A stretch of 64,000 bases of DNA from positions 33,055-97,054 of the forward strand of contig UQAX01000003.1 of the NCBI GenBank assembly GCA_900539145.1. Reading direction: 5' to 3'. Positions within the stretch are counted from its first letter, which is position 1, and every line of letters starts with the position of its first letter. The notes beneath the pieces are model-generated. The model did no database searches, was not told where the DNA came from, and saw only the letters and a program-made list of their open reading frames with translations. Shown here piece after piece: positions 34,820-43,406 of the stretch. A program made the position numbers and the translations under genes. Source of the stretch: an uncultured Blautia sp. (lineage in GTDB: Bacteria > Bacillota > Clostridia > Lachnospirales > Lachnospiraceae).

Positions 34820-35482
34820 ATGAATATAGAAAATAATTATTCAGGAATGGAAAGAAAAAAAACGGAAAATGAAATCAAATATTTTCTGAGAAAAAGAAAA
34901 GAAGTTCCGGTTAATACTCTTTTGATTGGCATTAATTTGCTGGTATTTTTACTGGTAGAAGTAACCGGCTCATCTTTGGATACCTACCACATTTTACGCT
35001 GGGGTGGCTGCTATACACCAGCAGTTTTGCAGTCTCATGAGTATTATCGCCTGATTTCATCCATGTTTTTGCATTTTGGAATTCAGCATCTGGGGAATAA
35101 CATGCTGGTGTTATTGTTTTTGGGAGATTGTCTGGAAAGAAATATAGGCAAAATAAAATATTTGCTTATCTATTTCCTCGGAGGTATAGGGGCAAATGTA
35201 TTGTCCATATATCTGGAAATAAAAAACGGCAAATATTTTATTTCGGCAGGAGCATCCGGTGCAGTTTTTGCAGTCATCGGTGCGCTCATCTATATTGTTA
35301 TTGCAAACAGAGGACGAATTGAAAATTTTACCACTCGACAGTTAATTGTCATGGCCGGATTAAGTCTATATTTTGGAATGACAAGTACAGGTGTGGATAA
35401 TGCAGCACACTTTGGTGGATTGATAAGTGGATTTATTTTAGCTGTCCTTTGTTATCGCAGGGTGTATCAAAGAAGATTATAA
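34820..35482 (+). CDS. Rhomboid family intramembrane serine protease
   Basis: The 220-aa membrane protein has six helices. The catalytic Ser is in SAGASGAVFAVIG (near residue 146) and the His in DNAAHFGGLISGF (near 196). The NNM loop (HLGNNMLVLLFLG) is also present. It cleaves membrane proteins within the bilayer; the substrate is unknown. AAGGAAGAG is the ribosome site. It ends overlapping the stop of the convergent kinase gene. Confidence 0.94.
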   Translation: MNIENNYSGMERKKTENEIKYFLRKRKEVPVNTLLIGINLLVFLLVEVTGSSLDTYHILRWGGCYTPAVLQSHEYYRLISSMFLHFGIQHLGNNMLVLLFLGDCLERNIGKIKYLLIYFLGGIGANVLSIYLEIKNGKYFISAGASGAVFAVIGALIYIVIANRGRIENFTTRQLIVMAGLSLYFGMTSTGVDNAAHFGGLISGFILAVLCYRRVYQRRL

Positions 35483-36214
35483 AGGCTGTCGTATAGGTAG
35501 TAGAACGGTAAATTCAGTACCTTTTTCAGGAACGGATTGAAAAGAAATACTTCCATTATGGGCTTCTGCAATTCTTTTGCAGATAGGCAGTCCGAGACCT
35601 GTGCCCTCCTGTTTATGAGTAATGAATGGTTCAAAGAGGTCTTCTTGATACAGAACAGGAATTCCGCTTCCGTTGTCCTTAACAGAAAGAACAAGATAAT
35701 TCTCTTGAGAGGTTAAAGAGCAATGGATAATACCCTCTGTTTTAATTGCCTCTGAAGAATTTTTTAAAAGGTTTAAAATCAGCTGGGACATTTTCGTTTT
35801 ATCTGCTTGAATGACAGGCAGATTTGGCTCAATATTTAAAACAAGAGAAACGTTGTAGCTTTCTAAAGTAGGTAAACTGGAAGCAGCCAGATTTTCCAGA
35901 AGCTCTGAGAGGTCTAATTCCTGGATATTTAGCTTGCCGGAATTATTAAAGCTGGAAAATTCATTAAGAAGCGTTTTCAGAAAATCCATATTTTCCATAA
36001 TCTTTCCCCAGTATTTATCTTCTTTTAATTCGGGATGATGAGACTCCAGCAGTTGTAAAAAGCTGTTGATTAATGTTACCGGATTACGGATTTCGTGAGA
36101 AACATGAGATAATGTAAATTGTTGTTGTACTTGAAGCTCCTCATACAATTGACGATAATCAGGTTCTTCCTTTGCAGTAATATGTTGATTGGATTGATTT
36201 ATTTGAGTGTTCAT
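35477..36214 (-). CDS. Cytoplasmic histidine kinase without sensor domain
   Basis: This orphan kinase of 245 aa has no membrane segment or recognised sensor. After ~35 residues the phospho-acceptor box is LSHVSHEIRNPVTLINSF. The N box is NLLKNSSEAI, followed by G1 (VKDNGSGIPV) and G2 (GTGLGLPICKRIAEAH). It resembles the sporulation-type KinA/PAS kinases without the PAS part. No response regulator is adjacent, so its partner is unknown. GAGGGGGT precedes the ATG. Confidence 0.9.
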   Translation of the reverse strand: MNTQINQSNQHITAKEEPDYRQLYEELQVQQQFTLSHVSHEIRNPVTLINSFLQLLESHHPELKEDKYWGKIMENMDFLKTLLNEFSSFNNSGKLNIQELDLSELLENLAASSLPTLESYNVSLVLNIEPNLPVIQADKTKMSQLILNLLKNSSEAIKTEGIIHCSLTSQENYLVLSVKDNGSGIPVLYQEDLFEPFITHKQEGTGLGLPICKRIAEAHNGSISFQSVPEKGTEFTVLLPIRQPL

Positions 36215-36244
36215 GGTTACCCCCTCTTTATTTTTTCAAAAACA

Positions 36245-36273
36245 AGTGTAACATCCCTGTTTTTAAATAGCAA
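36245..36273 (-). promoter_or_regulatory. Promoter of the orphan kinase gene
   Basis: Minus strand TTGCTA (36273-36268), 17-base spacer, TACACT (36250-36245). Confidence 0.6.
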
Positions 36274-36313
36274 ATAGTTTTATATGCCAAAATTCGACAA
36301 AACAGAAGTAATA

Positions 36314-36341
36314 TTTACAGGTTTTTATTCGGATATATAAG
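36314..36341 (+). promoter_or_regulatory. Promoter of the HIT protein gene
   Basis: TTTACA (36314-36319), 16-base spacer, TATAAG (36336-36341), immediately before AAAGGAG. Confidence 0.55.
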
Positions 36342-36353
36342 TGAAAGGAGATT

Positions 36354-36767
36354 ATGAAAATGAAAGACTGTATTTTTTGCAAAATTGCAAACGGAGAAAT
36401 ACCAGCCGCAACACTTTATGAGGATCAGGATTTTAGAGTAATCTTAGACCTGGGACCTGCCAGTAAGGGACATGCTCTAATTCTTCCAAAGGCTCATTTT
36501 GAGAATTTGTATGAATTACCTGATGATTTGGCAGGAAAAGCTTTGATATTAGCAAAAGAAGTGACAAAGAAAATGAAAAAAGTGTTGAACTGCGATGGTT
36601 ACAATGTTGTTCAGAACAATGGAACGGCAGCGGGGCAGACTGTATTTCACTTCCACGTGCATTTAATTCCGAGAAATGAAAATGATGGTGTGGGAATTAC
36701 ATGGAAACCGGGCACTCTTAAACCAGAAGATAGAGATGAGATTTTGAAAAAATTTTCTCAGGTCTAA
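36354..36767 (+). CDS. hit: HIT family protein (histidine triad nucleotide hydrolase)
   Basis: A 137-aa Hint-type protein that cleaves nucleoside phosphoramidates and similar nucleotides. It begins with a zinc-type CIFCKIANGEIP region and has GHALILPKAHFEN and the triad FHFHVHLIPR. The ATG at 36354 is only 3 bases from GGAG; the ATG at 36360 (MKDCIFCK) has better spacing and may be the true start. The sigma-factor gene follows 10 bases later. Confidence 0.93.
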   Translation: MKMKDCIFCKIANGEIPAATLYEDQDFRVILDLGPASKGHALILPKAHFENLYELPDDLAGKALILAKEVTKKMKKVLNCDGYNVVQNNGTAAGQTVFHFHVHLIPRNENDGVGITWKPGTLKPEDRDEILKKFSQV

Positions 36768-36777
36768 AATTTAGAAG

Positions 36778-37350
36778 TTGGATAAAGAAATGACAGAAGA
36801 GAAATTTCGAAAAATCTATCGTCAGCATTATCAAATAGTGAAAATGGTAGTGTATAGTGTTTTGCGTGATATCGACTTTGCGGAAGACGTAAGCCAAGAA
36901 GTTTTTATTTTATTCTTTAAAAAGGCAGATACTATACAGGAAGAATACTACAAGCAATGGTTGATAGTAAATGCAAAGAGAAAAGCCATTGACTTTTGCA
37001 GAAAATCATATCAGGTACATGAAGTGACTGCCGGAGCTTCAAATGAAGGAGAGCTTTTCGCAGAAGAAGGAATTATGTGGACTTCAAATCGCTTAGAAAA
37101 ACAATCATCTGTGGAAGAGGAAACAACGAAAAAGCTTGTTATGCAAGAGTTTACGGGAAAATTATTGGAAGATTTGGAAAAGAAGAATAGTCAGTGGTAC
37201 GAAATTGTTATGAAAATGAATGTAGAAGGCAAAGGTGCATTAGAAACTGCCCGTGCCCTTGGCATTTCAGTAGAAAGTCTGAGAGCCAAAAGGCACAGGA
37301 TAAAAGTTTGGATTAATAAGTATTACAGACACAAGTTTGAAGATTTATAA
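36778..37350 (+). CDS. ECF-type RNA polymerase sigma factor
   Basis: This is a sigma-70 family protein of 190 aa (TTG start 36778; ATG at 36790 is an alternative). Region 2 is DIDFAEDVSQEVFILFFKKAD followed by YYKQWLIVNAKRKAIDFCRKS. Region 4 contains EGKGALETARALGISVESLRAKRHRI. It probably responds to an envelope signal with an anti-sigma factor. The best candidate partner is the membrane protein at 38505, on the far side of murG. Its 3' end overlaps the murG 3' end by 6 bases. Confidence 0.88.
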   Translation: MDKEMTEEKFRKIYRQHYQIVKMVVYSVLRDIDFAEDVSQEVFILFFKKADTIQEEYYKQWLIVNAKRKAIDFCRKSYQVHEVTAGASNEGELFAEEGIMWTSNRLEKQSSVEEETTKKLVMQEFTGKLLEDLEKKNSQWYEIVMKMNVEGKGALETARALGISVESLRAKRHRIKVWINKYYRHKFEDL

Positions 37351-38418
37351 GGTCTTGTTTACTGCGTCTTCAAAGAGCTGGACAATCTGTTGAATAGAGT
37401 CCTTATGCTTACTGGAAGACATAGCTGTAATATAAGCTTCCCGGTTTTCATACAAATCACGGACAGCGCTTAATAATACGTCATTAGTAAGTTCTTCTTC
37501 TTCCAGAACTTTACTATAACCAAGCTGTTCAAAAGAGCGGGCATTTAAAATCTGGTCTCCACGGCTTGCACGTGCGGAAAGTGGAATTAAGAGGTTAGGC
37601 TTGTTTAAAGCACTGAGCTCACAAATTGCATTTGCACCTGCACGGGAGATAACAAGGTCGGCTAAAGCAAATAAATCAGCAAGTTCTTGTTTGATATATT
37701 CATATTGTACATATCCCTTAACGTTAGATAAAGTTTCATCAACTTTATCTTTTCCGCAGAGGTGGATTACCTGAAAGTCTTTTAATAATTCAGGGAGGAT
37801 TTTTCTGACTGCATCATTGACAGCAGCAGCACCAAGACTTCCACCTATGATAAGGATAACAGGTTTATCTTTAGAAAGACCTGTAAACTCCAGAGCTTTT
37901 TCTGGGTTTCCTTCCAGTAATTCTTGACGGATAGGTGTTCCTGTGAGAACAGCCTTGTCCTCAGGAAGATGAGAAACCGTTTCGGGAAAGTTGCAGCAAA
38001 CTTTTGTTGCAAAAGGAATGGATATTTTGTTTGCAAGTCCCGGTGTCATGTCAGACTCATGGATAAAGGTAGGTATATGTTTTTTGCTTGCTGCAATTAC
38101 AACAGGCACTGTGACAAATCCACCTTTAGAGAATACAACATCAGGTTTTAACTGCTTCATTAATTTTTTAGCTTCAAAGAAACCTTTTATAACTCTGAAC
38201 GGATCAGTAAAATTTTTGACATCAAAGTAACGGCGTAATTTACCGGAAGAAATTCCATAGTAAGGAATGTTAAGTTCTTCAATGAGCTTTCTTTCCATAC
38301 CTTCGTAAGAGCCGATATAAGAAATTTTGTATCCCAGTTCTTTTAAACGTGGAATCATAGCTATATTTGGGGTAACGTGTCCGGCAGTTCCACCGCCGGT
38401 AAGTACGATATGTTTCAT
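37345..38418 (-). CDS. murG: UDP-N-acetylglucosamine:lipid I GlcNAc transferase MurG
   Basis: Peripheral membrane glycosyltransferase that makes lipid II for peptidoglycan. From the ATG at 38418, with AGGAGGAACACC upstream, it has 357 aa. N-terminal glycine loop GGGTAGHVTPN, second loop VILIIGGSLGAAAVNDA and donor-site stretch SRAGANAICELSALNKPNLLIP are characteristic. The frame is open for 23 codons further upstream, without homology. It stands alone on the minus strand inside a sigma-factor cluster. Confidence 0.95.
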   Translation of the reverse strand: MKHIVLTGGGTAGHVTPNIAMIPRLKELGYKISYIGSYEGMERKLIEELNIPYYGISSGKLRRYFDVKNFTDPFRVIKGFFEAKKLMKQLKPDVVFSKGGFVTVPVVIAASKKHIPTFIHESDMTPGLANKISIPFATKVCCNFPETVSHLPEDKAVLTGTPIRQELLEGNPEKALEFTGLSKDKPVILIIGGSLGAAAVNDAVRKILPELLKDFQVIHLCGKDKVDETLSNVKGYVQYEYIKQELADLFALADLVISRAGANAICELSALNKPNLLIPLSARASRGDQILNARSFEQLGYSKVLEEEELTNDVLLSAVRDLYENREAYITAMSSSKHKDSIQQIVQLFEDAVNKTL

Positions 38419-38504
38419 GGTGTTCCTCCTGATTAGTTCAAAATAGTAACTATAAGATAATATGATACAGTTATGAAAAAAAGTCAAGGAAAGATAGGAG
38501 TTTC

Positions 38505-39422
38505 ATGGGGAAATCAGAAGAAAATGAGAAAAAATGTGAAACCTTTTTTACTAAAAATTTGAATGATGAAGAATTAAATCAGAAAATTTTGGAGGAATTT
38601 TTGAAAGAGGCGGAAGAAATCGAAAAAGAGGCGGAAGAAATTTCAAAATCTTTGGAATGTGAACCTACAGAAGAGGGCTTTCAAAAATTAATGGCCGAAA
38701 TCAGAAGACGTGAGTCAATTGAAAACACAAACAATTATGTAACAAATGTAGATGATAGAGAAAAACACACCAATAAAGTAAAAGAATTAAAAAATGCAAA
38801 GTGGTATAAGAACAAAAGCAATACCAAACAGGGAAATACAGGGAGAAAAAGAGTGGTACGTTGGGCTTCTGTTGCAGCAGCAGTCCTAATTGGAGTATTC
38901 GGCATTTCCATGACTAGTGAGGCAAACAGAGCATACATCATGAGGGAGATGAATGAGCTGTTTGGAAATGATGTGAATACACAGGTAGATAATAATGATG
39001 TAATAAAAAGTGACAGGACAGAGAGATATGCTTGTGAGAAAATAGAAAATTTATTTGAGATTAAAATGCCAGAATTTTTTTATATGCCTGATGGAATGGA
39101 ATATGAGAATTGTAATATTGATGAAGATGCAAAAACAGCATATATGCGGTATTCTTACAAGAATAAATATGTGTATTTTATGACAATGGCAAATTTAAAG
39201 AATGCAACAAGCTTATCCCAAAATGATAAAGGGGAAGAAATTAAAAAGATTTCAAGTGAATTAACTCCTGATTTTGAAGTGGGTTTATGGGAAATTTATG
39301 AGAATGGAGATGAAGTGCCTACTTATACGCTTAGTTGGAATTATAAAAACACTTACTATGAATTATTTGGGAAACTTTCTAGAGAAGAAATGGAGTTAAT
39401 AGCAAAAAATATTTTATATTAA
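38505..39422 (+). CDS. Membrane protein with DUF4367-like domain, putative anti-sigma factor
   Basis: The 305-aa protein has a Glu/Lys-rich N-terminal cytoplasmic part (residues 1-118), one membrane helix (VVRWASVAAAVLIGVFGISM, about 119-138) and an extracellular domain. The latter ends YYELFGKLSREEMELIAKNI, which is the DUF4367 signature. This topology matches anti-sigma factors linked to ECF sigma genes in Lachnospiraceae. TAGGAG precedes the ATG. The pairing with the sigma factor at 36778 is inferred. Confidence 0.75.
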   Translation: MGKSEENEKKCETFFTKNLNDEELNQKILEEFLKEAEEIEKEAEEISKSLECEPTEEGFQKLMAEIRRRESIENTNNYVTNVDDREKHTNKVKELKNAKWYKNKSNTKQGNTGRKRVVRWASVAAAVLIGVFGISMTSEANRAYIMREMNELFGNDVNTQVDNNDVIKSDRTERYACEKIENLFEIKMPEFFYMPDGMEYENCNIDEDAKTAYMRYSYKNKYVYFMTMANLKNATSLSQNDKGEEIKKISSELTPDFEVGLWEIYENGDEVPTYTLSWNYKNTYYELFGKLSREEMELIAKNILY

Positions 39423-39433
39423 GGAGAGAAGTG

Positions 39434-39907
39434 ATGAAGAAGAAAAGTAAAATTAGTGTAATATTAATATTTGCGTTGATAATGTGTATAAATACTACGG
39501 TGCTGGCAGAGTCCATGGAACGATATATAGATGGTTCACTACTATTAGATATGCCAGTTTCTGAAGTAAGTACAGATATTCAGCAAAAAGGAAACATATT
39601 AGATCAGGCAACAATCAGATTATCAGATAACGGAAATGGCAGTGTTAATGTTTATGGAACTGTTTTTGGAAGCGTTACCTGCGACAAGATAATTTTAAAA
39701 ATGACAGTGCAGAGATATTCCAATGGTACATGGTACAATGTAAGGACATATTCTGATACAGCGTATAATACATCTTACTTTACAAAAAGTTATAATCTTC
39801 AAGTTACCAGAGGATATCACTATCGCATGAAAGCAGCCTGCGTTGGGTATAAAAACGGAGTAACAGAAAGCAAATCACCTATTACAAATGGTATTCTTGT
39901 AGAATAA
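39434..39907 (+). CDS. Secreted DUF6147-like protein
   Basis: The 157-aa exported protein has a signal peptide (MKKKSKISVILIFALIMC... cleaved after VLAE-type site). A beta-sandwich-like domain then shows ATIRLSDNGNGSVNVYGTV, RYSNGTWYNVRTYSDTA and GYHYRMKAACVGYKNG, typical of the DUF6147 family of Lachnospiraceae. AAGGAGAG is placed best for the ATG at 39434; GTG 39431 is an alternative. It follows the anti-sigma-like gene by 11 bases and is probably its target or partner. Function is unknown. Confidence 0.82.
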   Translation: MKKKSKISVILIFALIMCINTTVLAESMERYIDGSLLLDMPVSEVSTDIQQKGNILDQATIRLSDNGNGSVNVYGTVFGSVTCDKIILKMTVQRYSNGTWYNVRTYSDTAYNTSYFTKSYNLQVTRGYHYRMKAACVGYKNGVTESKSPITNGILVE

Positions 39908-39948
39908 TCACACAATTTATTAAATTTCCTAAAAAATATATAAAGTCC

Positions 39949-39977
39949 TGTCAAAACCCTCTTTACTGGGGTATAAT
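39949..39977 (+). promoter_or_regulatory. Promoter of the beta-CASP nuclease gene
   Basis: TGTCAA (39949-39954), 17-base spacer, TATAAT (39972-39977). Confidence 0.6.
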
Positions 39978-40019
39978 GAATATAGCAACATTCATTTTAC
40001 CACAAAAGGGGGTTTTTCT

Positions 40020-41627
40020 ATGAAACTGACTTTTATAGGGGCTGCTCATGAGGTTACCGGAAGTTGTTACTTCTTAGAGGCAGCAGGCAAGAAATTTATT
40101 GTGGATTGTGGTATGGAACAGGGACCCGACCAGTATGAAAATCAGGACATTCCGGTGGCTGCGTCAGAATTGGATTTTGCATTGCTGACACATGCACATA
40201 TTGACCATTCCGGTAATTTTCCTTTGATACATGCCGGCGGATTTCGAGGTCCGATTTATGCAACTGCGGCGACTTGTGATTTGTGCGATATTATGCTTCG
40301 TGACAGTGCACATATTCAGATGTTTGAGGCAGAATGGAGAAATCGTAAAGCTAAGAGAAACGGACAGACGGAATTTGTGCCTGCCTATACCATGGAAGAT
40401 GCGTTAGGGGTTATTCAGCAGTTTGTAGAGTGTAATTACAATCAGGTAATACAACTTGCAGAAGGTATTAAGGTACGCTTTGTAGACGCAGGACATTTGT
40501 TGGGTTCAGCCAGTATTGAGTTGTGGATTACAGAAGACGGAGAAGAACGGAAAATCGTATTTTCAGGAGATATTGGAAATACAGAACAGCCATTGATTAA
40601 AGATCCGGAATATCTGGACAGTGCGGATTATGTGGTTATGGAGTCTACTTATGGCGACAGAAGCCATGGGGAAAAGCCGGATTATGTAACGGCATTGGTG
40701 GATATTTTAAGGAAAACCTTTAAGCGGGGAGGCAATGTGGTAATTCCTTCTTTTGCAGTAGGAAGAACACAGGAAATGCTGTATTTCCTCAGAAAAATTA
40801 AAGAAGATAATTTGTTGCCGGAATTTGAAGGATTTGAAGTATATGTGGATAGCCCTCTTGCAGTACAGGCAACTAGTATTTTTAAAGAACATTACAGCGA
40901 ATGTTATGACGAAGAAGCAATGGAGTTAATCAATAAAGGAATAAATCCCATTGCATTTCCGGGACTGAAATTGTCTATTACCAGTGATGAGTCAAGGGCA
41001 ATCAATTTTAATGAAACGCCAAAGGTAATCTTATCAGCCAGCGGTATGTGTGATGCAGGACGTATTAAGCATCACTTAAAGCATAATTTGTGGAGAAGTG
41101 ACTCTACGATTTTATTTGTGGGATATCAGGCAGTAGGAACGTTGGGACGCTCTTTAGTGGAAGGGGCAAAGGACGTTCATATTTTCGGTGAAGAAATTCA
41201 TGTAAATGCAGATATTGTAAGACTTCCCGGTATCAGCGGACATGCAGATAATGCGGGACTTATGAGGTGGGCATCTTCCTTTAAAGAAAAACCAAAACGT
41301 GTCTTTGTAGCTCATGGAGATGATCAGGTTTGCGATTTATTTGCCAAGAGACTGGAGGATGAGCTGGGTTATCAGGCATTTGCACCGTATAGTGGCACAG
41401 AGGTTGATTTGGCGACAAATGAAATAACAAGAGAGACAGTAGGTATTGTTATTAAACATGCAGAACAGAAAGCGAAGAGCAGAAAGGCAGCCGGAGTATT
41501 TGCAAGATTACTTGCAGCAGGACAGCGGTTAATGGCAGTAATCCGCCATAACGAAGGAGGTACAAATAAAGATTTAGCAAGATTTGCAGACCAGATTAAT
41601 TCTTTATGTGATAAATGGGATAGATAA
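40020..41627 (+). CDS. MBL-fold beta-CASP ribonuclease
   Basis: The 535-aa protein is related to CPSF-73-type RNA endonucleases. Zinc ligands are in LTHAHIDHSG (residues ~57-66) and DAGHLLGSA, plus FSGDIGNTEQ. The beta-CASP insert contains VVIPSFAVGRTQEMLY and SASGMCDAGRIKHHL, followed by ISGHADNAGL. The C-terminal ~90 residues resemble the extension with GVFARLLAAGQRL. It probably acts in RNA processing or decay. Monocistronic with its own terminator. Confidence 0.93.
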   Translation: MKLTFIGAAHEVTGSCYFLEAAGKKFIVDCGMEQGPDQYENQDIPVAASELDFALLTHAHIDHSGNFPLIHAGGFRGPIYATAATCDLCDIMLRDSAHIQMFEAEWRNRKAKRNGQTEFVPAYTMEDALGVIQQFVECNYNQVIQLAEGIKVRFVDAGHLLGSASIELWITEDGEERKIVFSGDIGNTEQPLIKDPEYLDSADYVVMESTYGDRSHGEKPDYVTALVDILRKTFKRGGNVVIPSFAVGRTQEMLYFLRKIKEDNLLPEFEGFEVYVDSPLAVQATSIFKEHYSECYDEEAMELINKGINPIAFPGLKLSITSDESRAINFNETPKVILSASGMCDAGRIKHHLKHNLWRSDSTILFVGYQAVGTLGRSLVEGAKDVHIFGEEIHVNADIVRLPGISGHADNAGLMRWASSFKEKPKRVFVAHGDDQVCDLFAKRLEDELGYQAFAPYSGTEVDLATNEITRETVGIVIKHAEQKAKSRKAAGVFARLLAAGQRLMAVIRHNEGGTNKDLARFADQINSLCDKWDR

Positions 41628-41659
41628 TAGTAATAAGTAGCTTAACCTTTTATAAGGTC

Positions 41660-41695
41660 AGCCGTCACTATTCACAGTAGTGGCGGCTATTTTCT
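41660..41695 (+). terminator. Terminator after the beta-CASP nuclease gene
   Basis: AGCCGTCACTA pairs with TAGTGGCGGCT around a 7-base loop; ATTTTCTTTT follows. Confidence 0.88.
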
Positions 41696-41950
41696 TTTAC
41701 CCTTGAAAATCTCATAGCAAAGACCAACAAGAACAACAATGAATATGCAAAACTGATAGAAAAGATATAGACGTAATGCACATATTTCGACAAGAAAATC
41801 TATAATATTATGCGATATGCCTAATAAAATCTTAAAAATTTCAATGAAAACCAAAAAAAATTCTATGTTTTCTTTTCTGAATATTGTGTATAGTGTCAAT
41901 ATCAATAAAACGCACGGACGAAAATGGTGCACGGAAGGGAGAATATTTCA

Positions 41951-43255
41951 ATGAAAAGAAAATTAGCAGTATTAGCAATGACAGCAGTATTAGGACTTTC
42001 TGCTGTTGCATGTGGTTCTGAACCAGCAAAAGAAGAAGGAAACAAAACAGAGGAAACAGGAAAAACAGAAGAAGGCGGAAAAACAGAAGCTTCTGACGTT
42101 GCAAACAAAGACAAACCTTTAGTATGGTTCAACCGTCAGCCATCTAACAGCTCAACAGGCGAATTAGACAAGAATGCTCTTAACTTCAACAAAGATACAT
42201 ATTATGTAGGTTTTGATGCAAATCAGGGTGCTGAACTTCAGGGACAGATGGTTAAAGAATACATCGAGAAAAACGCAGATACGATTGACCGTAACGGTGA
42301 CGGTGTAATCGGATACGTTTTAGCAATCGGTGATATCGGACATAACGACTCTATCGCACGTACAAGAGGTGTTCGTAAAGCTCTTGGAACAGGCGTAGAA
42401 AAAGACGGCGCTATCAATAGTGAACCGGTAGGAACAAACGTAGACGGAAAACAGACAGCAGTTCAGGATGGTTCTTTAGAAGCAGGCGGAAAGAAATTCG
42501 TAGTTCGTGAGTTAGGTTCTCAGGAAATGAAGAACTCCGCAGGTGCTACATGGGATGCAGCAACAGCAGGTAACGCAATCGGAACATGGTCATCCTCTTT
42601 CGGCGATCAGATTGATGTTGTTGTTTCTAACAACGATGGTATGGGAATGTCTATGTTCAATGCTTGGTCAAAAGAAAACAAAGTTCCTACTTTCGGATAC
42701 GATGCTAACAGTGATGCAGTAGCAGCTATCGCAGAAGGTTACGGCGGAACAATCAGCCAGCATGCAGACGTACAGGCTTACTTAACACTTCGTGTTCTTC
42801 GTAACGCATTAGACGGTGTTGATATTGATACAGGTATTGGTACAGCAGACGAAGCTGGAAACGTTCTTAGCGATAAAGAATATGTATACAAAGAAGATGA
42901 ACGTTCTTACTATGCATTAAACGTAGCTGTAACAGCAGATAACTATCAGGAATTCACAGACTCTACTAAGACATTTGAGCCTGTATCCAAACAGTTAGAT
43001 GAAAGCAAAGCTCCTAAAAAGAAAGTATGGCTGAACATTTACAACGCTTCTGATAACTTCTTAAGCTCTACATACCAGCCACTTCTTGAGAAATATGATG
43101 ACCTTCTGAACCTGGATGTTGAATACATCGGTGGTGATGGACAGACAGAATCCAACATCACAAACCGTCTTGGAAACCCAAGCCAGTATGATGCATTTGC
43201 TATCAACATGGTTAAAACAGACAATGCAGCTTCCTATACAGCATTACTGCAGTAA
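41951..43255 (+). CDS. mglB: Galactose/methyl-galactoside-type sugar-binding lipoprotein
   Basis: The 434-aa solute-binding protein starts at ATG 41951 with AAGGGAG upstream. The signal ends in lipobox LSAVAC, followed by a Glu/Thr/Lys-rich linker (~30 residues). The binding domain shows WFNRQPSNSS, YVGFDANQGAELQGQM, DRNGDGVIGYVLAIGD and VSNNDGMGMSMFNA, including an MglB-type calcium loop (NGDG). It is longer than E. coli MglB (~330 aa) because of the linker and a C-terminal addition after residue ~355. Codon choice favours C-ending Asn, Phe and Tyr codons, suggesting high expression. Confidence 0.93.
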   Translation: MKRKLAVLAMTAVLGLSAVACGSEPAKEEGNKTEETGKTEEGGKTEASDVANKDKPLVWFNRQPSNSSTGELDKNALNFNKDTYYVGFDANQGAELQGQMVKEYIEKNADTIDRNGDGVIGYVLAIGDIGHNDSIARTRGVRKALGTGVEKDGAINSEPVGTNVDGKQTAVQDGSLEAGGKKFVVRELGSQEMKNSAGATWDAATAGNAIGTWSSSFGDQIDVVVSNNDGMGMSMFNAWSKENKVPTFGYDANSDAVAAIAEGYGGTISQHADVQAYLTLRVLRNALDGVDIDTGIGTADEAGNVLSDKEYVYKEDERSYYALNVAVTADNYQEFTDSTKTFEPVSKQLDESKAPKKKVWLNIYNASDNFLSSTYQPLLEKYDDLLNLDVEYIGGDGQTESNITNRLGNPSQYDAFAINMVKTDNAASYTALLQ

Positions 43256-43289
43256 TGGAACGGTAATACCTGTGGCAAGATGACAGATA

Positions 43290-43346
43290 GAGGGTGTCGT
43301 GTTAAGGCAGTATTTTGGATACGCCCTTAATGCGACAGCCTCTTTT
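43290..43346 (+). terminator. Intercistronic hairpin between mglB and mglA
   Basis: GAGG..GTCG..TTAAGGC pairs with GCCCTTAA..CGAC..CCTC (43290-43342) and runs into TTTT. It is probably a partial terminator or 3' stabiliser that lets the binding protein be made in excess of the transporter. Confidence 0.72.
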
Positions 43347-43406
43347 AAATCTGACAGTAAGAAAACGTTGTCAGATACCAATATAGAGATACAGGAGTAG
43401 AAAAGA

